A stretch of 64,000 nt of DNA from Aspidapion aeneum (Eukaryota > Arthropoda > Insecta > Coleoptera > Brentidae), in contig OY755045.1 of the NCBI GenBank assembly GCA_963576565.1, forward strand, positions 5,701,477 through 5,765,476, given 5' to 3'. Under the pieces are notes generated by a model. The model worked only from the letters and a program-made list of their open reading frames with translations, had not been told where the DNA came from and ran no database searches. Below, in pieces: positions 1 to 11,075 of this stretch. Each line of letters starts with the position of its first letter. Within the stretch, counting starts at the first letter, position 1. The position numbers and the translations under genes are program-made.

Positions 1-997
1 GGATGGGCGTATCCACCAAAAAAATGAAGTGGAAGCAGGAGGCAGCTTTCTAAATTCCATGATCTTACTTTAGGGCAGGGGGAAAATTCATGATCTATTT
101 GAATTTCCTTGTCTGATTTAAAAAAATTTAGATAAAAAAAGGGACTGCAACAAATACACAGGAATTTCATTAACCAGTACTTTAAGTAGATTGTACGGTA
201 GGATTCTTAGAGATTGAATGGAGAATGATTTTCATGAACAAGAAGAAGAAGAGTTGGTTTCGTGTAGGCAGATCTTGTAGTGATAATGATTTCTGCCTTA
301 AGCAAGTAATTGAGAAAAGGAGTGCCAGAAATATTGAGACTCATGTAACCTTTGTGGACCTACAAAAAGCATATGATACCGTTCCAGTAGAATAATTATG
401 GACAGTGTTAGAGCAATCTAATATCAATCATACATACATAAAAGCAATAAAAGAACTAACCCGTCTTTTACAAAAGTAAAACGCTTACCTATATTGGCAA
501 GGATGGGCGTATCCACCAAAAAATGAAGGGAAAGCAGAAGGCAGCTTTCTAAATTCCATGATCTTACTTTAGGGCAGGGGGAAAATTCATGATCTATTTG
601 AATTTCCTTGTCTAATTTTAAAAAATTGATAAAAAAAGGTACTGCAACAAATACAGAGGAATTTCAGTAATCAGTACTTTAAGTAGATTGTACGGTAGGA
701 TTCTTAGTGATTTAATAGAGAATGATTTTCATGAACAGGAAGAAGAAGAGTTGGTTTCGTGTAGGCAGATCTTGTAGTGACAATGTTTTCTGCCTTAAGC
801 AAGTAATTGAGAAAAGGAGTGCCAGAAATATAGAGACTTATGTAACCTTTGTGGACCTACAAAAAGCATATGATACCGTTGCAGTAGAAAAATTATGGAC
901 AGTGTTAGAGCAAACTAATATCATTCATACATACATAAAAGCAATAAAAGAACTAACCCGTCTTTTACAAAAATAAAACGCTTACCTCTATTGGCAA

Positions 998-3949
998 GGA
1001 TGGGCGTATCCACCAAAAAATGAAGGGGAAGCAGGAGGCAGCTTTCTAAATTCCATGATCTTACTTTAGGGCAGGGGGAAAATTCATGATCTATTTGAAT
1101 TTCCTTGTCTGATTTAAAAAAATTGATAAAAAAAGGTACTGCAACAAATACAGAGGAATTTCAGTAACCAGTACTTTAAGTAGATTGTACGGTAGGATTC
1201 TTAGATAATGATTTTTATGAACAAGAAGAAGAAGAGTTGGTTTCGTGTAGGCAGATCTTGTAGTAATAATGTTTTCTGCCTTAAGCAAGTAATTGAGAAA
1301 AGAAGTGCCCGAAATATATAGACTTATGTAACCTTTGTGGACCTACAAAAAGCATATGATACCATTCCAGTAGAAAAATTATGGACAGTGTTACAGCAAA
1401 CAAATATCAATCATACATACATAAAAGAAATAAAAGAACTAACCCGTCTTTTACAAAAATAAAACGCTTACCTATATTGGCAAGGATGGGCGTATCCACC
1501 AAAAAAATTAAGGGGAAGCAGGAGGCAGCTTTCTAAATTCCATGATCTTACTTTAGGGCAGGGGGAAAATTCATGATCTATTTGAATTTCCTTGTCTGAT
1601 TTTAAAAAATTGATAAAAAAAGGGACTGCAACAAATACAGAGGAATTTCAGTAACCAGTACTTTAAGTAGATTGTACGGTAGGATTCTTAGAGACCTAAT
1701 AGAGAATGATTTTCATGAACAAGAAGAAGAAGAGTTGGTTTCGTGTAGGCAGATCTTGTAGTGATAATGTTTTCTGCCTTAAGCAAGTAATTGAGAAAAG
1801 GAGTGCCAGAAATATAGAGACTTATGTAACCTTTGTGGACCTACAAAAAGCATATGATACCGTTGCAGTAGAAAAATTATGGACAGTGTTAGAGCAAACT
1901 AATATCATTCATACATACATAAAAGCAATAAAAGAACTAACCCGTCTTTTACAAAAATAAAACGCTTACCTCTATTGGCAAGGATGGGCGTATCCACCAA
2001 AAAATGAAGGGGAAGCAGGAGGCAGCTTTCTAAATTCCATGATCTTACTTTAGGGCAGGGGGAAAATTCATGATCTATTTGAATTTCCTTGTCTGATTTT
2101 AAAAAATTGATAAAAAAAGGTACTGCAACAAATACAGAGGAATTTCAGTAACCAGTACTTTAAGTAGATTGTACGGTAGGATTCTTAGATAATGATTTTT
2201 ATGAACAAGAAGAAGAAGAGTTGGTTTCGTGTAGGCAGATCTTGTAGTAATAATGTTTTCTGCCTTAAGCAAGTAATTGAGAAAAGAAGTGCCCGAAATA
2301 TATAGACTTATGTAACCTTTGTGGACCTACAAAAAGCATATGATACCATTCCAGTAGAAAAATTATGGACAGTGTTACAGCAAACAAATATCAATCATAC
2401 ATACATAAAAGAAATAAAAGAACTAACCCGTCTTTTACAAAAATAAAACGCTTACCTATATTGGCAAGGATGGGCGTATCCACCAAAAAAATTAAGGGGA
2501 AGCAGGAGGCAGCTTTCTAAATTCCATGATCTTACTTTAGGGCAGGGGGAAAATTCATGATCTATTTGAATTTCCTTGTCTGATTTTAAAAAATTGATAA
2601 AAAAAGGGACTGCAACAAATACAGAGGAATTTCAGTAACCAGTACTTTAAGTAGATTGTACGGTAGGATTCTTAGAGACCTAATAGAGAATGATTTTCAT
2701 GAACAAGAAGAAGAAGAGTTGGTTTCGTGTAGGCAGATCTTGTAGTGATAATGTTTTCTGCCTTAAGCAAGTAATTGAGAAAAGGAGTGCCAGAAATATA
2801 GAGACTTATGTAACCTTTGTGGACCTACAAAAAGCATATGATACCGTTGCAGTAGAAAAATTATGGACAGTGTTAGAGCAAACTAATATCATTCATACAT
2901 ACATAAAAGCAATAAAAGAACTAACCCGTCTTTTACAAAAATAAAACGCTTACCTCTATTGGCAAGGATGGGCGTATCCACCAAAAAATGAAGGGGAAGC
3001 AGGAGGCAGCTTTCTAAATTCCATGATCTTACTTTAGGGCAGGGGGAAAATTCATGATCTATTTGAATTTCCTTGTCTGATTTTAAAAAATTGATAAAAA
3101 AAGGTACTGCAACAAATACAGAGGAATTTCAGTAACCAGTACTTTAAGTAGATTGTACGGTAGGATTCTTAGATAATGATTTTTATGAACAAGAAGAAGA
3201 AGAGTTGGTTTCGTGTAGGCAGATCTTGTAGTAATAATGTTTTCTGCCTTAAGCAAGTAATTGAGAAAAGAAGTGCCCGAAATATATAGACTTATGTAAC
3301 CTTTGTGGACCTACAAAAAGCATATGATACCATTCCAGTAGAAAAATTATGGACAGTGTTACAGCAAACAAATATCAATCATACATACATAAAAGAAATA
3401 AAAGAACTAACCCGTCTTTTACAAAAATAAAACGCTTACCTATATTGGCAAGGATGGGCGTATCCACCAAAAAAATTAAGGGGAAGCAGGAGGCAGCTTT
3501 CTAAATTCCATGATCTTACTTTAGGGCAGGGGGAAAATTCATGATCTATTTGAATTTCCTTGTCTGATTTTAAAAAATTGATAAAAAAAGGGACTGCAAC
3601 AAATACAGAGGAATTTCAGTAACCAGTACTTTAAGTAGATTGTACGGTAGGATTCTTAGAGATTTAATAGAGAATGATTTTCATGAACAAGAAGAAGAAG
3701 AGTTGGTTTCGTGTAGGCAGATCTTGTAGTGATAATGTTTTCTGCCTTAAGCAAGTAATTGAGAAAAGGAGTGCCAGAAATATAGAGACTTACGTAACCT
3801 TTGTGGGCCTACAAAAAGCATATGATACCGTTCCAGTAGAAAAATTATGAACAGTGTTAGAGCAAACAAATATCAATCATACATACATAAAAGCAATAAA
3901 AAAACTAACCCGTCTTTTACAAAAATAAAACGCTTACCGATATTGGCAA
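998..3949 (+). repeat. Dimeric higher-order repeat (984 bp x 3) inside the RT-fragment array
   Basis: Unit lengths alternate 486, 498, 486, 498, 486, 498 bp. The 84-codon ORFs at 722, 1706 and 2690 lie exactly 984 bp apart and have nearly identical products. Every 486-bp partner lacks 12 bp after GATTCTTAGA and has an in-frame TAG (AATATATAG). This shows amplification as a two-unit block, as in satellite DNA evolving by unequal exchange. Confidence 0.9.
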
Positions 3950-5061
3950 GGATGGGCTTATCCACCAAAAAATGAAGGGGAAGCAGGAGGCAGCTTTCTA
4001 AATTCCATGATCTTACTTTAGGGCAGGGGGAAAATTCATGATCTATTTAAATTTCCTTGTCTGATTTTAAAAAATTTTGATAAAAAAAGGTACTGCAACA
4101 AATACAGAGGAATTTCAGTAACCAGTACTTTAAGTAGATTGTACGGTAGGATTCTTAGAGATTTAATAGAGAATTATTTTCATGAACAAGAAGAAGAAGA
4201 GTTGGTTTCGTGTAGGCAGATCTTGTAGTAATAATGTTTTCTGCCTTAAGGAAGTAATTGAGAAAAGAAGTGCCCGAAATATAGAGACTCATGTAACCTT
4301 TGTGGACCTACAAAAAGCAAATGATACCGTTCCAGTAGAAAAATTATGGACAGTGTTAGAGCAAACTAATATCAATCATACATACATAAAAGCAATAAAA
4401 AAACTCACCCGTCTTTTACAAAAATAAAACGCTTACCTATATTGGCAAGGATGGGCGTATCCACCAAAAAAATGAAGGGAAAGCAGGAGGCAGCTTTCTA
4501 AATTCCATGATCTTACTTTAGGGCAGGGGGAAAATTCATGATCTATTTGAATTTTCTTGTCTGATTTTAAAAAATTGATAGAAAAGGTACTGCAACAAAT
4601 ACACAGGAATTTCAGTAATCAGTACTTTAAGTAGATTGTACGGTAGGATTCTTAGAGATTTAATAGAGAATGATTTTCATGAACAAGAAGAAGAAGAGTT
4701 GGTTTCATGTAGGCAGATCTTGTAGTGATAATGTTTTCTGCCTTAAGCAAGTAATTGAGAAAAGGAGTGCCAGTAATATAGAGACTTATGTAACCTTTGT
4801 GGACCTACAAAAAGCATATGATACCGTTCCAGTACAAAAATTATGGACAGTGTTAGAGCAAACTAATATCAATCATACATACATAAAAGCAATAAAAGAA
4901 CTAACCCGTCTTTTACAAAAATAAAACGCTTATCTATATTGGCAAGGATGGGCGTATCCACCAAAAAAATGAAGGGGAAGCAGGAGGCAGCTTTCTAAAT
5001 TCCATGATGTTACTTTAGGGCAGGGGGAAAATTCATGATCTATTTGAATTTCCTTGTCTGA

Positions 5062-5427
5062 TTTAAAAAAATTGATAAAAAAAGGTACTGCAACAAATAC
5101 AGAGGAATTTCAGTAACCAGTACTTTAAGTAGATTATACGGTAGGATTCTTAGAGATTTAATTGAGAATGATTTTCATGAACAAGAAGAAGAAGAGCAAA
5201 GTGGGTTTCGTGCAGGCAGATCTTGTAGTGATAATGTTTTCTGCCTTAAGCAAGTAATTGAGAAAAGGAGTGCCAGAAATATAGAGACTTATGTAACCTT
5301 TGTGGACCTACAAAAAGCATATGATACCGTTCCAGTAGAAAAATTATGGACAGTGTTAGAGCAAACTAATATCAATCATACATACATAAAAGCAATAAAA
5401 GAACTAACCCGTCTTTTAGAAAAATAA
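5062..5427 (+). pseudogene. LINE A RT fragment, the one array unit with the ancestral reading frame
   Basis: This unit reads open for 121 codons with no ATG. It runs from CNKYRGISVTSTLSRLYGRI through EEEEQSGFRAGRSCSDNVF, VTFVDLQKAYDTVPVEKLW and YIKAIKEL to a stop at 5425. It keeps the five bases (around GAGCAAAGTGGG) that the other units lost. The segment corresponds to the first RT blocks of an RTE/Jockey-like non-LTR retrotransposon; the catalytic ADD block is not included, so it cannot act as an enzyme. The absence of a start codon is expected for an internal fragment. Confidence 0.8.
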
Positions 5428-6095
5428 AACGCTTACCTATATTGGCAAGGATGGGCTTATCCACCAAAAAATGAAGGGGAAGCAGGAGGCAGCTTTCTAA
5501 ATTCCATGATCTTACTTTAGGGCAGGGGGAAAATTCATGATCTATTTGAATTTCCTTGTCTGATTTTAAAAAATTGATAAAAAAGGTACTGCAACAAATA
5601 CAGAGGAATTTCAGTAACCAGTACTTTAAGTAGATTGTACGATAGGATTCTTAGAGATCTAATAGAGAATGATTTTCATGAACAAGAAGAAGAAGAGTTG
5701 GTTTCGTGTAGGCAGATCTTGTAGTGATAATGTTTTCTGCCTTAAGCAAGTAATTGAGAAAAAGAGTGCCAGAAATATTGAGACTCATGTAACCTTTGTG
5801 GACCTACAAAAAGCATATGATACCGTTTCAGTAGAAAAATTATGGACAGTGTTAGAGCAAACTAATATCAATCATACATACATAAAAGCAATAAAAGAAC
5901 TAACTCGTCTTTTACAAAAATAAAACGCTTACCTATATTGGCAAGGATGGGCGTATCCACCAAAAAATTAAGGGGAAGCAGGAGGCAGCTTTCTAAATTC
6001 CATGATCTTACTTTAGGACAGGGGGAAAATTCATGATCTATTTGAATTTCCTTGTCTGATTTTAAAAAATTGATAAAAAAAAGGTACTGCAACAA

Positions 6096-7510
6096 ATACA
6101 GAGGAATTTCCAGTACTTTAAGTAGATTGTACGGTAGGATTCTTAGAGACCTAATAGATAATGATTTTCATGAACAAAAAGAAGAAGAGTTGGTTTCGCG
6201 TAGGCAGATCTTGTAGTGATAATGTTTTCTGTCTTAAGCAAGTAATTGAGAAAAGGAGTGTTGTGGACCTACAAAGAGCATATGATACCGTTCCAGTAGA
6301 AAAATTACGGACAGTATTAGAGCAAACTAATATCAATCATTCATACATAAAACCAATAAAAGAACTATTACAAAGAATCAAAATCTAAAATGAAAATTAT
6401 AAATCGACTTTCAAATAAATTCATGGTGACGAATACATCCCTGATGTTGTATTTCTCCAATTCTTTTTAAAATATATGTCGCAGTAGCTCTAAAAAAATT
6501 GGAAACGTAATACAACTTAACGACCGATTTATCATATACACACTACAGTTTGCTGGCGAGCAAGTAATTGTAGCTTTTGATAAAGAAGACTTTGAGTATA
6601 TGATGAGAAAGTTAACGGAAGAACACCAAAAGTGGGGGTTAACAGTGAATGTGGACAAGCAATACATATGTATTGGAAACGAATCAAGTGAGTTAGAACT
6701 GGACGGTGGACAAACAATATCTCCAGGCAATGCATATGTATACTTGGGTGTCACATTTGATAAGACAGGAACAGACTGTAAAAAACTGGAAAAAAGAATA
6801 GTAAAAGCAAAAAAGGTTTTTGGATGTCTTAACAGTATTTTATGGAGCAGAGCGAATAAAGAATGTAAAGTTTAACATATATGAAACAATGGTAAGAAGC
6901 ACGATGTTGTTTGGAATAGAGACTTGTCGTGTCACAGAAAAATACAAAACAAAAATAAAAACTGTCGAAATGGATGTAATAAGAAGATCAATGAGAATAT
7001 CTAGAACAGATTTTATAAGAAATGAGACCATAAAAGAAAAAATAGGAATCGAAAAACAACAGATATAATATGGCCATGTACAACGGATGAACGACGAAAG
7101 TTTACCAAAGCAGGTTCTAGAATGGCAACCAATAGGGCGCAGGAAAAGAGGGCGTCCTAAACTGGAATGGCAAAAAAAACCTGACAGAAGATGATTGTTA
7201 GAATCAAAGGCGGTGGAGAATTAATACTGCCGTCCTTAGTAAGACCCACCTATCTACGTTTTCACTTATTTCGAGAAAAGCGAGTTTAAAGTTTAAATGC
7301 TTGCCAAGAGTTACATTGTAATATATTTTTTTGTTGGTAAATGTTTATGGGTTCCTAGTAGCAATATCTCAGTAATAAAACAAAAAAAAGCTACAAATTA
7401 TTACCTATTTAAAGTCATTCTCGGTCCTAACTTATTTTTGATTTTTTTGCAGATTGGTGGGTCTTACTTAGGACGGCAGAATAGGCGTCGGACAACGTAG
7501 AAAAACGTTT
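6096..7510 (+). pseudogene. LINE A copy 1: broken reverse transcriptase C-terminal part
   Basis: The last array unit continues into downstream LINE sequence. After a decayed stretch (6,390-6,540) it reads LQFAGEQVIVAF, where the usual active site is FADDQ; then the thumb/linker region MMRKLTEEHQKWGLTVNVDK and YLGVTFDKTG (6,600-6,875). A frameshift near 6,825 leads into ETMVRSTMLFGIETCRVTEK (to 7,068), then GHVQRMNDESLPKQVLEWQP and GRRKRGRPKLEWQK (about 7,070-7,180). It is broken by frameshifts, stops, a mutated active site and a 261-bp insertion at 7,223-7,483. The tail resumes at AATAGGCGTCGGACAACG and ends with a short (AGT)n run near 7,527. It belongs to the same family as the minus-strand copies at 41.4-42.7 and 52.3-52.9 kb. 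Confidence 0.85.
7223..7483. mobile_element. MITE inserted in LINE A, ~33-bp terminal inverted repeats
   Basis: The left arm at 7,223-7,255 (core CTGCCGTCCTTAGTAAGACC) is inverted at 7,451-7,483 (GGTGGGTCTTACTTAGGACG). The LINE A copy near 41,460 reads straight through this point (complement GGAGAATAGGCGTCGG), which proves an insertion of about 260 bp. The interior is AT-rich and non-coding. The superfamily is not determined; a TA or AAT duplication is possible. Confidence 0.75.
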
Positions 7511-7804
7511 TAAACCGACCCAGTAGTAGTAGATAAAATAGGGGACAGCTGCCTTCCTTGCCCTCCTCTGGATACGCCCTTGCTGGCAAGGCAATTTCGG
7601 GGGATAAAAGTTTTGTTATCATCGAATTAAAAAAGAATTATGGGCTACTTTCCAACTTATCGCATATTGTACAGGTTGTCCTAAATGTGATGTCTTTGGG
7701 GGATTTTGAATATTTTTAGGGGAGATCTTATAGGGAGATAAAAAACTCACCTTCACTGAGCCTCGATGATTTTTAAAAGAAAATAATACTACCGTTTTTT
7801 TATG
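7511..7804. other. Intergenic, AT-rich; LINE A tail remnant
   Basis: It holds the (AGT)n tail near 7,527 and TGGATACGCCCTTGCTGGCA at 7,569. The latter is the inverted, imperfect counterpart of the unit-start sequence of the array at 1-6 kb, so both probably contain the end of the same small element. No coding is seen. Confidence 0.5.
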
Positions 7805-8550
7805 CTTGATCAGATGAGGATATCACGAATAAACCAAGAGAAAGTAGAACAAGTAGATAAATATATATACTTGCATGGGCGCACCCAGGTTCGGTTCGGT
7901 TCTTAAGATTTTTTAAGACATTTTCCACATATTTCATAAATAAAATAGCATAAAATACGACATGGGTGCGCCACTGATACTTGGAACAAATTATTAAACT
8001 AAAAACACAAAACCAAACAACTGAAATCAAGAGAGGAGTAAGATTGGCCTGGGCAGCATTTAATAAATTAAGCTACATAAAAATAAAAAATATCTTCAGT
8101 ACCTCAAAACGAAATTTTATAACCAATGTATCCTTCCTGTATTTACCTATAGATCCCAGACCTAGGCACTTAAAAAATCAAACATGGATAAGGTAATAAA
8201 AGCCCAAAGATCAATGGAAAGACAAATGTTACATGTAAAGCTATACAGATAGAAAAAGGAATGAATGGATAAGAAGTAAATCAAAAGTAAGGGATGTCAG
8301 AGGAGAAGTAGCAAAACTAAAATGCAAATTTGCCACTCATAATATTGGACAGAAACACGATCGATGGAACAAGTGTATTGTAACCTGTAGACCTTGGGGA
8401 AAAAAAATAAGTAGGGGAAGACCCCAAATGAGATGGGCGGACGATTTGAAGAGACATGCAGGAGCTAGATGGATGAACACGGCAACAAACAGAGAAGAAT
8501 TGAAGATATTGGGAGAGGCCTATGTCCAAAGATGGATCGAAGAAGGATAG
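7805..8550 (+). pseudogene. LINE B copy 1 (RTE-like), C-terminal remnant
   Basis: Recognisable pieces in order are RINQEKVEQVDKYIYL, QIIKLKTQNQTTEIKRGVRL, QCILPV-TYRSQTW, and near the end RGRPQMRWADDLKRHAGARW, MNTATNREELKILGEAYVQR and WIEEG-stop at 8,548. This C-terminal block is typical of RTE-type non-LTR retrotransposons. Several frameshifts and stops occur between 8,160 and 8,330. The copy is 5'-truncated just upstream of the IRINQE motif and carries a MITE at 7,874-7,976. Confidence 0.85.
7874..7976. mobile_element. Short hAT-like MITE inside LINE B
   Basis: The 103-bp insert has inverted ends CATGGGCGCACCCA and GGGTGCGCCACTG. It is flanked by the direct repeat ATACTTG (7,867-7,873 and 7,977-7,983). 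The uninterrupted site is seen in other LINE B copies (for example 10,635 and the complement at 48,040). Ends of the CAGTGGCG type with a 7-8-bp duplication suggest hAT. Confidence 0.7.
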
Positions 8551-8597
8551 TTGAGTAGTAGTAGTAGTAGTAATAATAATAATAATAAATAAATATT
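8551..8597 (+). repeat. LINE B 3' tail, (TAG)n(TAA)n microsatellite
   Basis: Directly after the LINE B stop codon come about six TAG/AGT triplets followed by TAA/TAAA triplets. It acts as the element's terminal simple-repeat tail in place of poly(A). Confidence 0.7.
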
Positions 8598-9525
8598 TAT
8601 TTCTCAAAATAAGTATTTTTACATAAATGTGGTACAGTCATTAATTATTTTCTATCTACAAGTGGCAGGGTAACTCTTTTGGAAACGGAGTAAGTAGATT
8701 TGCAGAATAATCGAAACATAAACCGAATCATAAAAAGGCCAAACCGTAAAAAAGTCGAAAAATAAAAAAAATCGAAAAATAAAAGAGAAAAAAACAATTC
8801 AATCGAAGCATAAAATTGTCGAAAATAATATAGGCTAAAATTAGCCGTACAAAAACAAAAAAAAAACAAAAAAAGAGAAAGAAAATATAAATATTTAACA
8901 AATTAATGTTCGTTTTTAATTTTGTGCCGTTTGTCTTCCTCATGTGCTTAATTAAGTTCTTGTTTTTTGTTGTTTCTAATGTACAATCTAGACAAAAACC
9001 ATTGTCGAAACGGTACCGATGGATTAATTCGTATATTTACCAGAACGTTACGGTTCGACATTTTTTATGTTTTTCTTTATGGCGCTGTGCTAGTTCAGTT
9101 TTGGTTTAACGGTACATGGTTTGTAGCTGTCAAACAGCACTTTTTTCTGCTTTATCTCCTTTCCTTTTAAAGCATTTTTAAAAGTCAACCAGCATGGCAT
9201 GCGGTTTATTTTTGTTGCTTAAAAGAGTAAACATGTTTTCGTGCAGAGTTAGCTTTTTATTTTTTTGAAAAGTAGAAAGATAAGTCCTTATGTTTGCGCT
9301 GCTTGTGTAGCTTATAGCAAGGTCAACAAACAAATCGAAAAATCAACGGATTATTTGGAGGGGTGATTAAAATTCCCATTAATGACGAGCGCACCCAGGG
9401 GGGAAGCTCTGGGGCCCTCCCAAGCCTTAGATTTTTTTTTTAGATATTTTGTACGTATTTCTTTAAAAACACAATTTTTTTTTTTTTTTATAAAAAAAAG
9501 CCAACTGGTAAATTTACTTGTATTT
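8598..9525. other. Non-coding, A/T-rich
   Basis: A degenerate TCGAAAAATAAAA-type repeat lies at 8,705-8,820. A fragment GAGCGCACCCAGG near 9,387 resembles the hAT-like MITE end at 7,877. No coding region is supported. Confidence 0.5.
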
Positions 9526-9611
9526 ACTAGTCGCAGTTGAATACAAAATTGATAGGTATCACAGCCTTCGTAAACTAACGAGCCACGAACCAGAAGAAAC
9601 GGCAACACTGC
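9526..9611 (-). repeat. Left arm of inverted repeat flanking the THAP ORF
   Basis: The complement contains TTCTGGTTCGTGGCTCGTTA and GTTTACGAAGGCTG, and ends CAACTGCGACTAGT. The same blocks occur on the plus strand at 11,580-11,775, where they are separated by about 100 bp of extra sequence. The two arms are about 2 kb apart and point towards each other. Confidence 0.75.
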
Positions 9612-9893
9612 GTGGAGGCCGGTCATTTTTGTCCACGTGCGTCGCTCACCACGCGAGTTACTGGCCGTTTCCGCGCAGATAATGTTTTTTTTAACTTTTA
9701 GTATATTTCAAATCGCGTTACCAAATAAAACAACTGTTCTGGTTTTAGTGAGATGTGTGGTGAACTTAAAATTATATTACCTACTTAATAAAAGCTGTGT
9801 AAAAAAGACCTTTTGTACACCGGTAATAAGTGAGGCTAGATGTTTGTTTTTGTTTGGAATTTTTGGTCTGTTTTTTCTTTTTAAATTTTAAAC

Positions 9894-10269
9894 ATGCCGC
9901 GAAAGTGTTGCGTACCCGGTTGCAAAAGTAATGATGCATCTATGATTAATGAAGAGGGTCACGAAACAACCTTTAGCTTCCCAAAAGAAAATGACCTAAA
10001 AAATACTTGGCTTCAGGCCATACACAGAGAAGATTATGTTGTAACTGCATCTTCAGTGGTTTGTTGGAAACATTTTGACATAAGTGACGTTGGTAGAACC
10101 GAGATAATTAGAGATAAAGAGGGAGTACGGGAGTACAAAAGGAGGTGCCACTAAAATTCCCTAAGTTAAACAATGGGGCAATACCTCGGCTATTTGAATC
10201 TCAACCCGAGTATATGTCAAACCCCAAACCTCAAGTAAGAGAAAATCCTGACGACAACGAAAAAAATTG
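9894..10269 (+). pseudogene. THAP-domain protein, N-terminal part with one frameshift
   Basis: The ATG at 9,894 opens 86 codons forming a near-complete THAP zinc finger, a C2CH DNA-binding module used by P-element transposases and host regulators. Metal ligands are C5/C6, C10, C57 and H60 (VVCWKHF); W39 and the FSFP motif at 27-30 are also present. At about 10,140 a one-base shift breaks the frame (stop 10,152). The other frame continues with the usual post-THAP segment VPLKFPKLNNGAIPRLFESQ up to a stop at 10,267, where LINE B sequence begins soon after. It is therefore the remnant of a longer protein or of a P-like transposase. The flanking inverted repeats favour a mobile origin, but no transposase core is visible. 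Confidence 0.75.
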
Positions 10270-10294
10270 AAGAAAAGGAGGGTATGGAAATATA

Positions 10295-11075
10295 TATAAA
10301 TATATATTGCGTTTATAGACTTCGAAAAAGCATTGAGCACTGGGCAGTAAAAGATCTTTAATTAATAGCCGAATAGATCACAGATATACAGACTTAATAG
10401 CCAATATATATAGTGAAGCAACAACATTAATCAAAATCCACAGAGGAACCAAGCCAATCCGCATAAGAAGAGGTGTCAGCGTGACACAATATTCCCTAAA
10501 TTATTTAACCAGGCCCTAGAAGATGTTTTTAAAAGCTTAGATCGGGAAGAAATAGGCATCAAAGTAAACGGACAATTCTGAACCACCTGATAATATCAAT
10601 CAATCTAAAAGAAAATAGAACAAGTAGAGGAATATATAGGACCCGGGACAAATTATTAAACTGAAAAACGAAAAGCAAACAGCTGAAATCAAGAGACGAG
10701 TAAGATTGGCCTGGGCAGCATTCGGTAAATTAAGCAACATATTAAGAAATAAAAAATATCCTCAGTACCTCAAAACGGAAGTGTATAACCAATGTATCCT
10801 TCCTGTACTTACCTATGAATCCCAGACCTGGACACTTACAAAATCAAACATGGATAAACAAAAGCCCAAAGATCAATGGCAAGACAAATGTTACATGTAA
10901 AGCTAACAGGTAGAAAAGGAATGAATTGATAAAAAATAAAACAAAAGTAAGGGATGTCAGAGCAGAAGTAGCAAAATTAAAATGGAAATTTGTCGGTCAT
11001 ATTATCAGACAGAAAGACGATTGATGGAACAAATGTATTGTAAACTGGAGAACTTGGCCAAAGATGGATTGACGA
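10295..11075 (+). pseudogene. LINE B copy 2, degraded RT
   Basis: Fragments read AFIDFEKA, RYTDLIANIYSEATTLIKIH, GTKPIRIRRGVS, FNQALEDVFKSLDREEIGIK and VNGQF, covering RT blocks before the active site. A deletion then leads to IEQVEEYI, QIIKLKNEKQTAEIKRRVRL, AWAAFGKLSNI, QCILPVLTYESQTWTLTKSN and VRAEVAKLKWKFVGH. The YADD region is deleted and several stops are present. It has the same order as the copies at 7.8, 15.5, 38.1 and 48.0 kb. Confidence 0.85.

Larger units (their letters stand above)
1..6388 (+). repeat. Tandem array of ~490-bp units containing a LINE reverse-transcriptase fragment
   Basis: Thirteen units begin with GGATGGGC at 1, 501, 998, 1484, 1982, 2468, 2966, 3452, 3950, 4449, 4946, 5449 and 5945, so the period is 486-503 bp. 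Each unit joins about 150 bp of non-coding sequence to about 340 bp encoding RT residues from the YRGISVTSTLSRLYGRI region through FVDLQKAYDT to YIKAIKEL. Most units carry a 5-bp deletion before the GFRAGRS motif, so their 84-codon ORFs are frame-broken leftovers and not genes. The array starts before the window. The same RT segment occurs once per copy in the LINE A copies near 42.5 and 52.8 kb, so the array was amplified from that family. Confidence 0.95.

Noticed and set aside
722..2944. 84-codon ORFs repeated in the left array as small host genes
   Set aside because: They are out-of-frame starts within RT fragments of a tandem repeat; protein identity follows from DNA identity.
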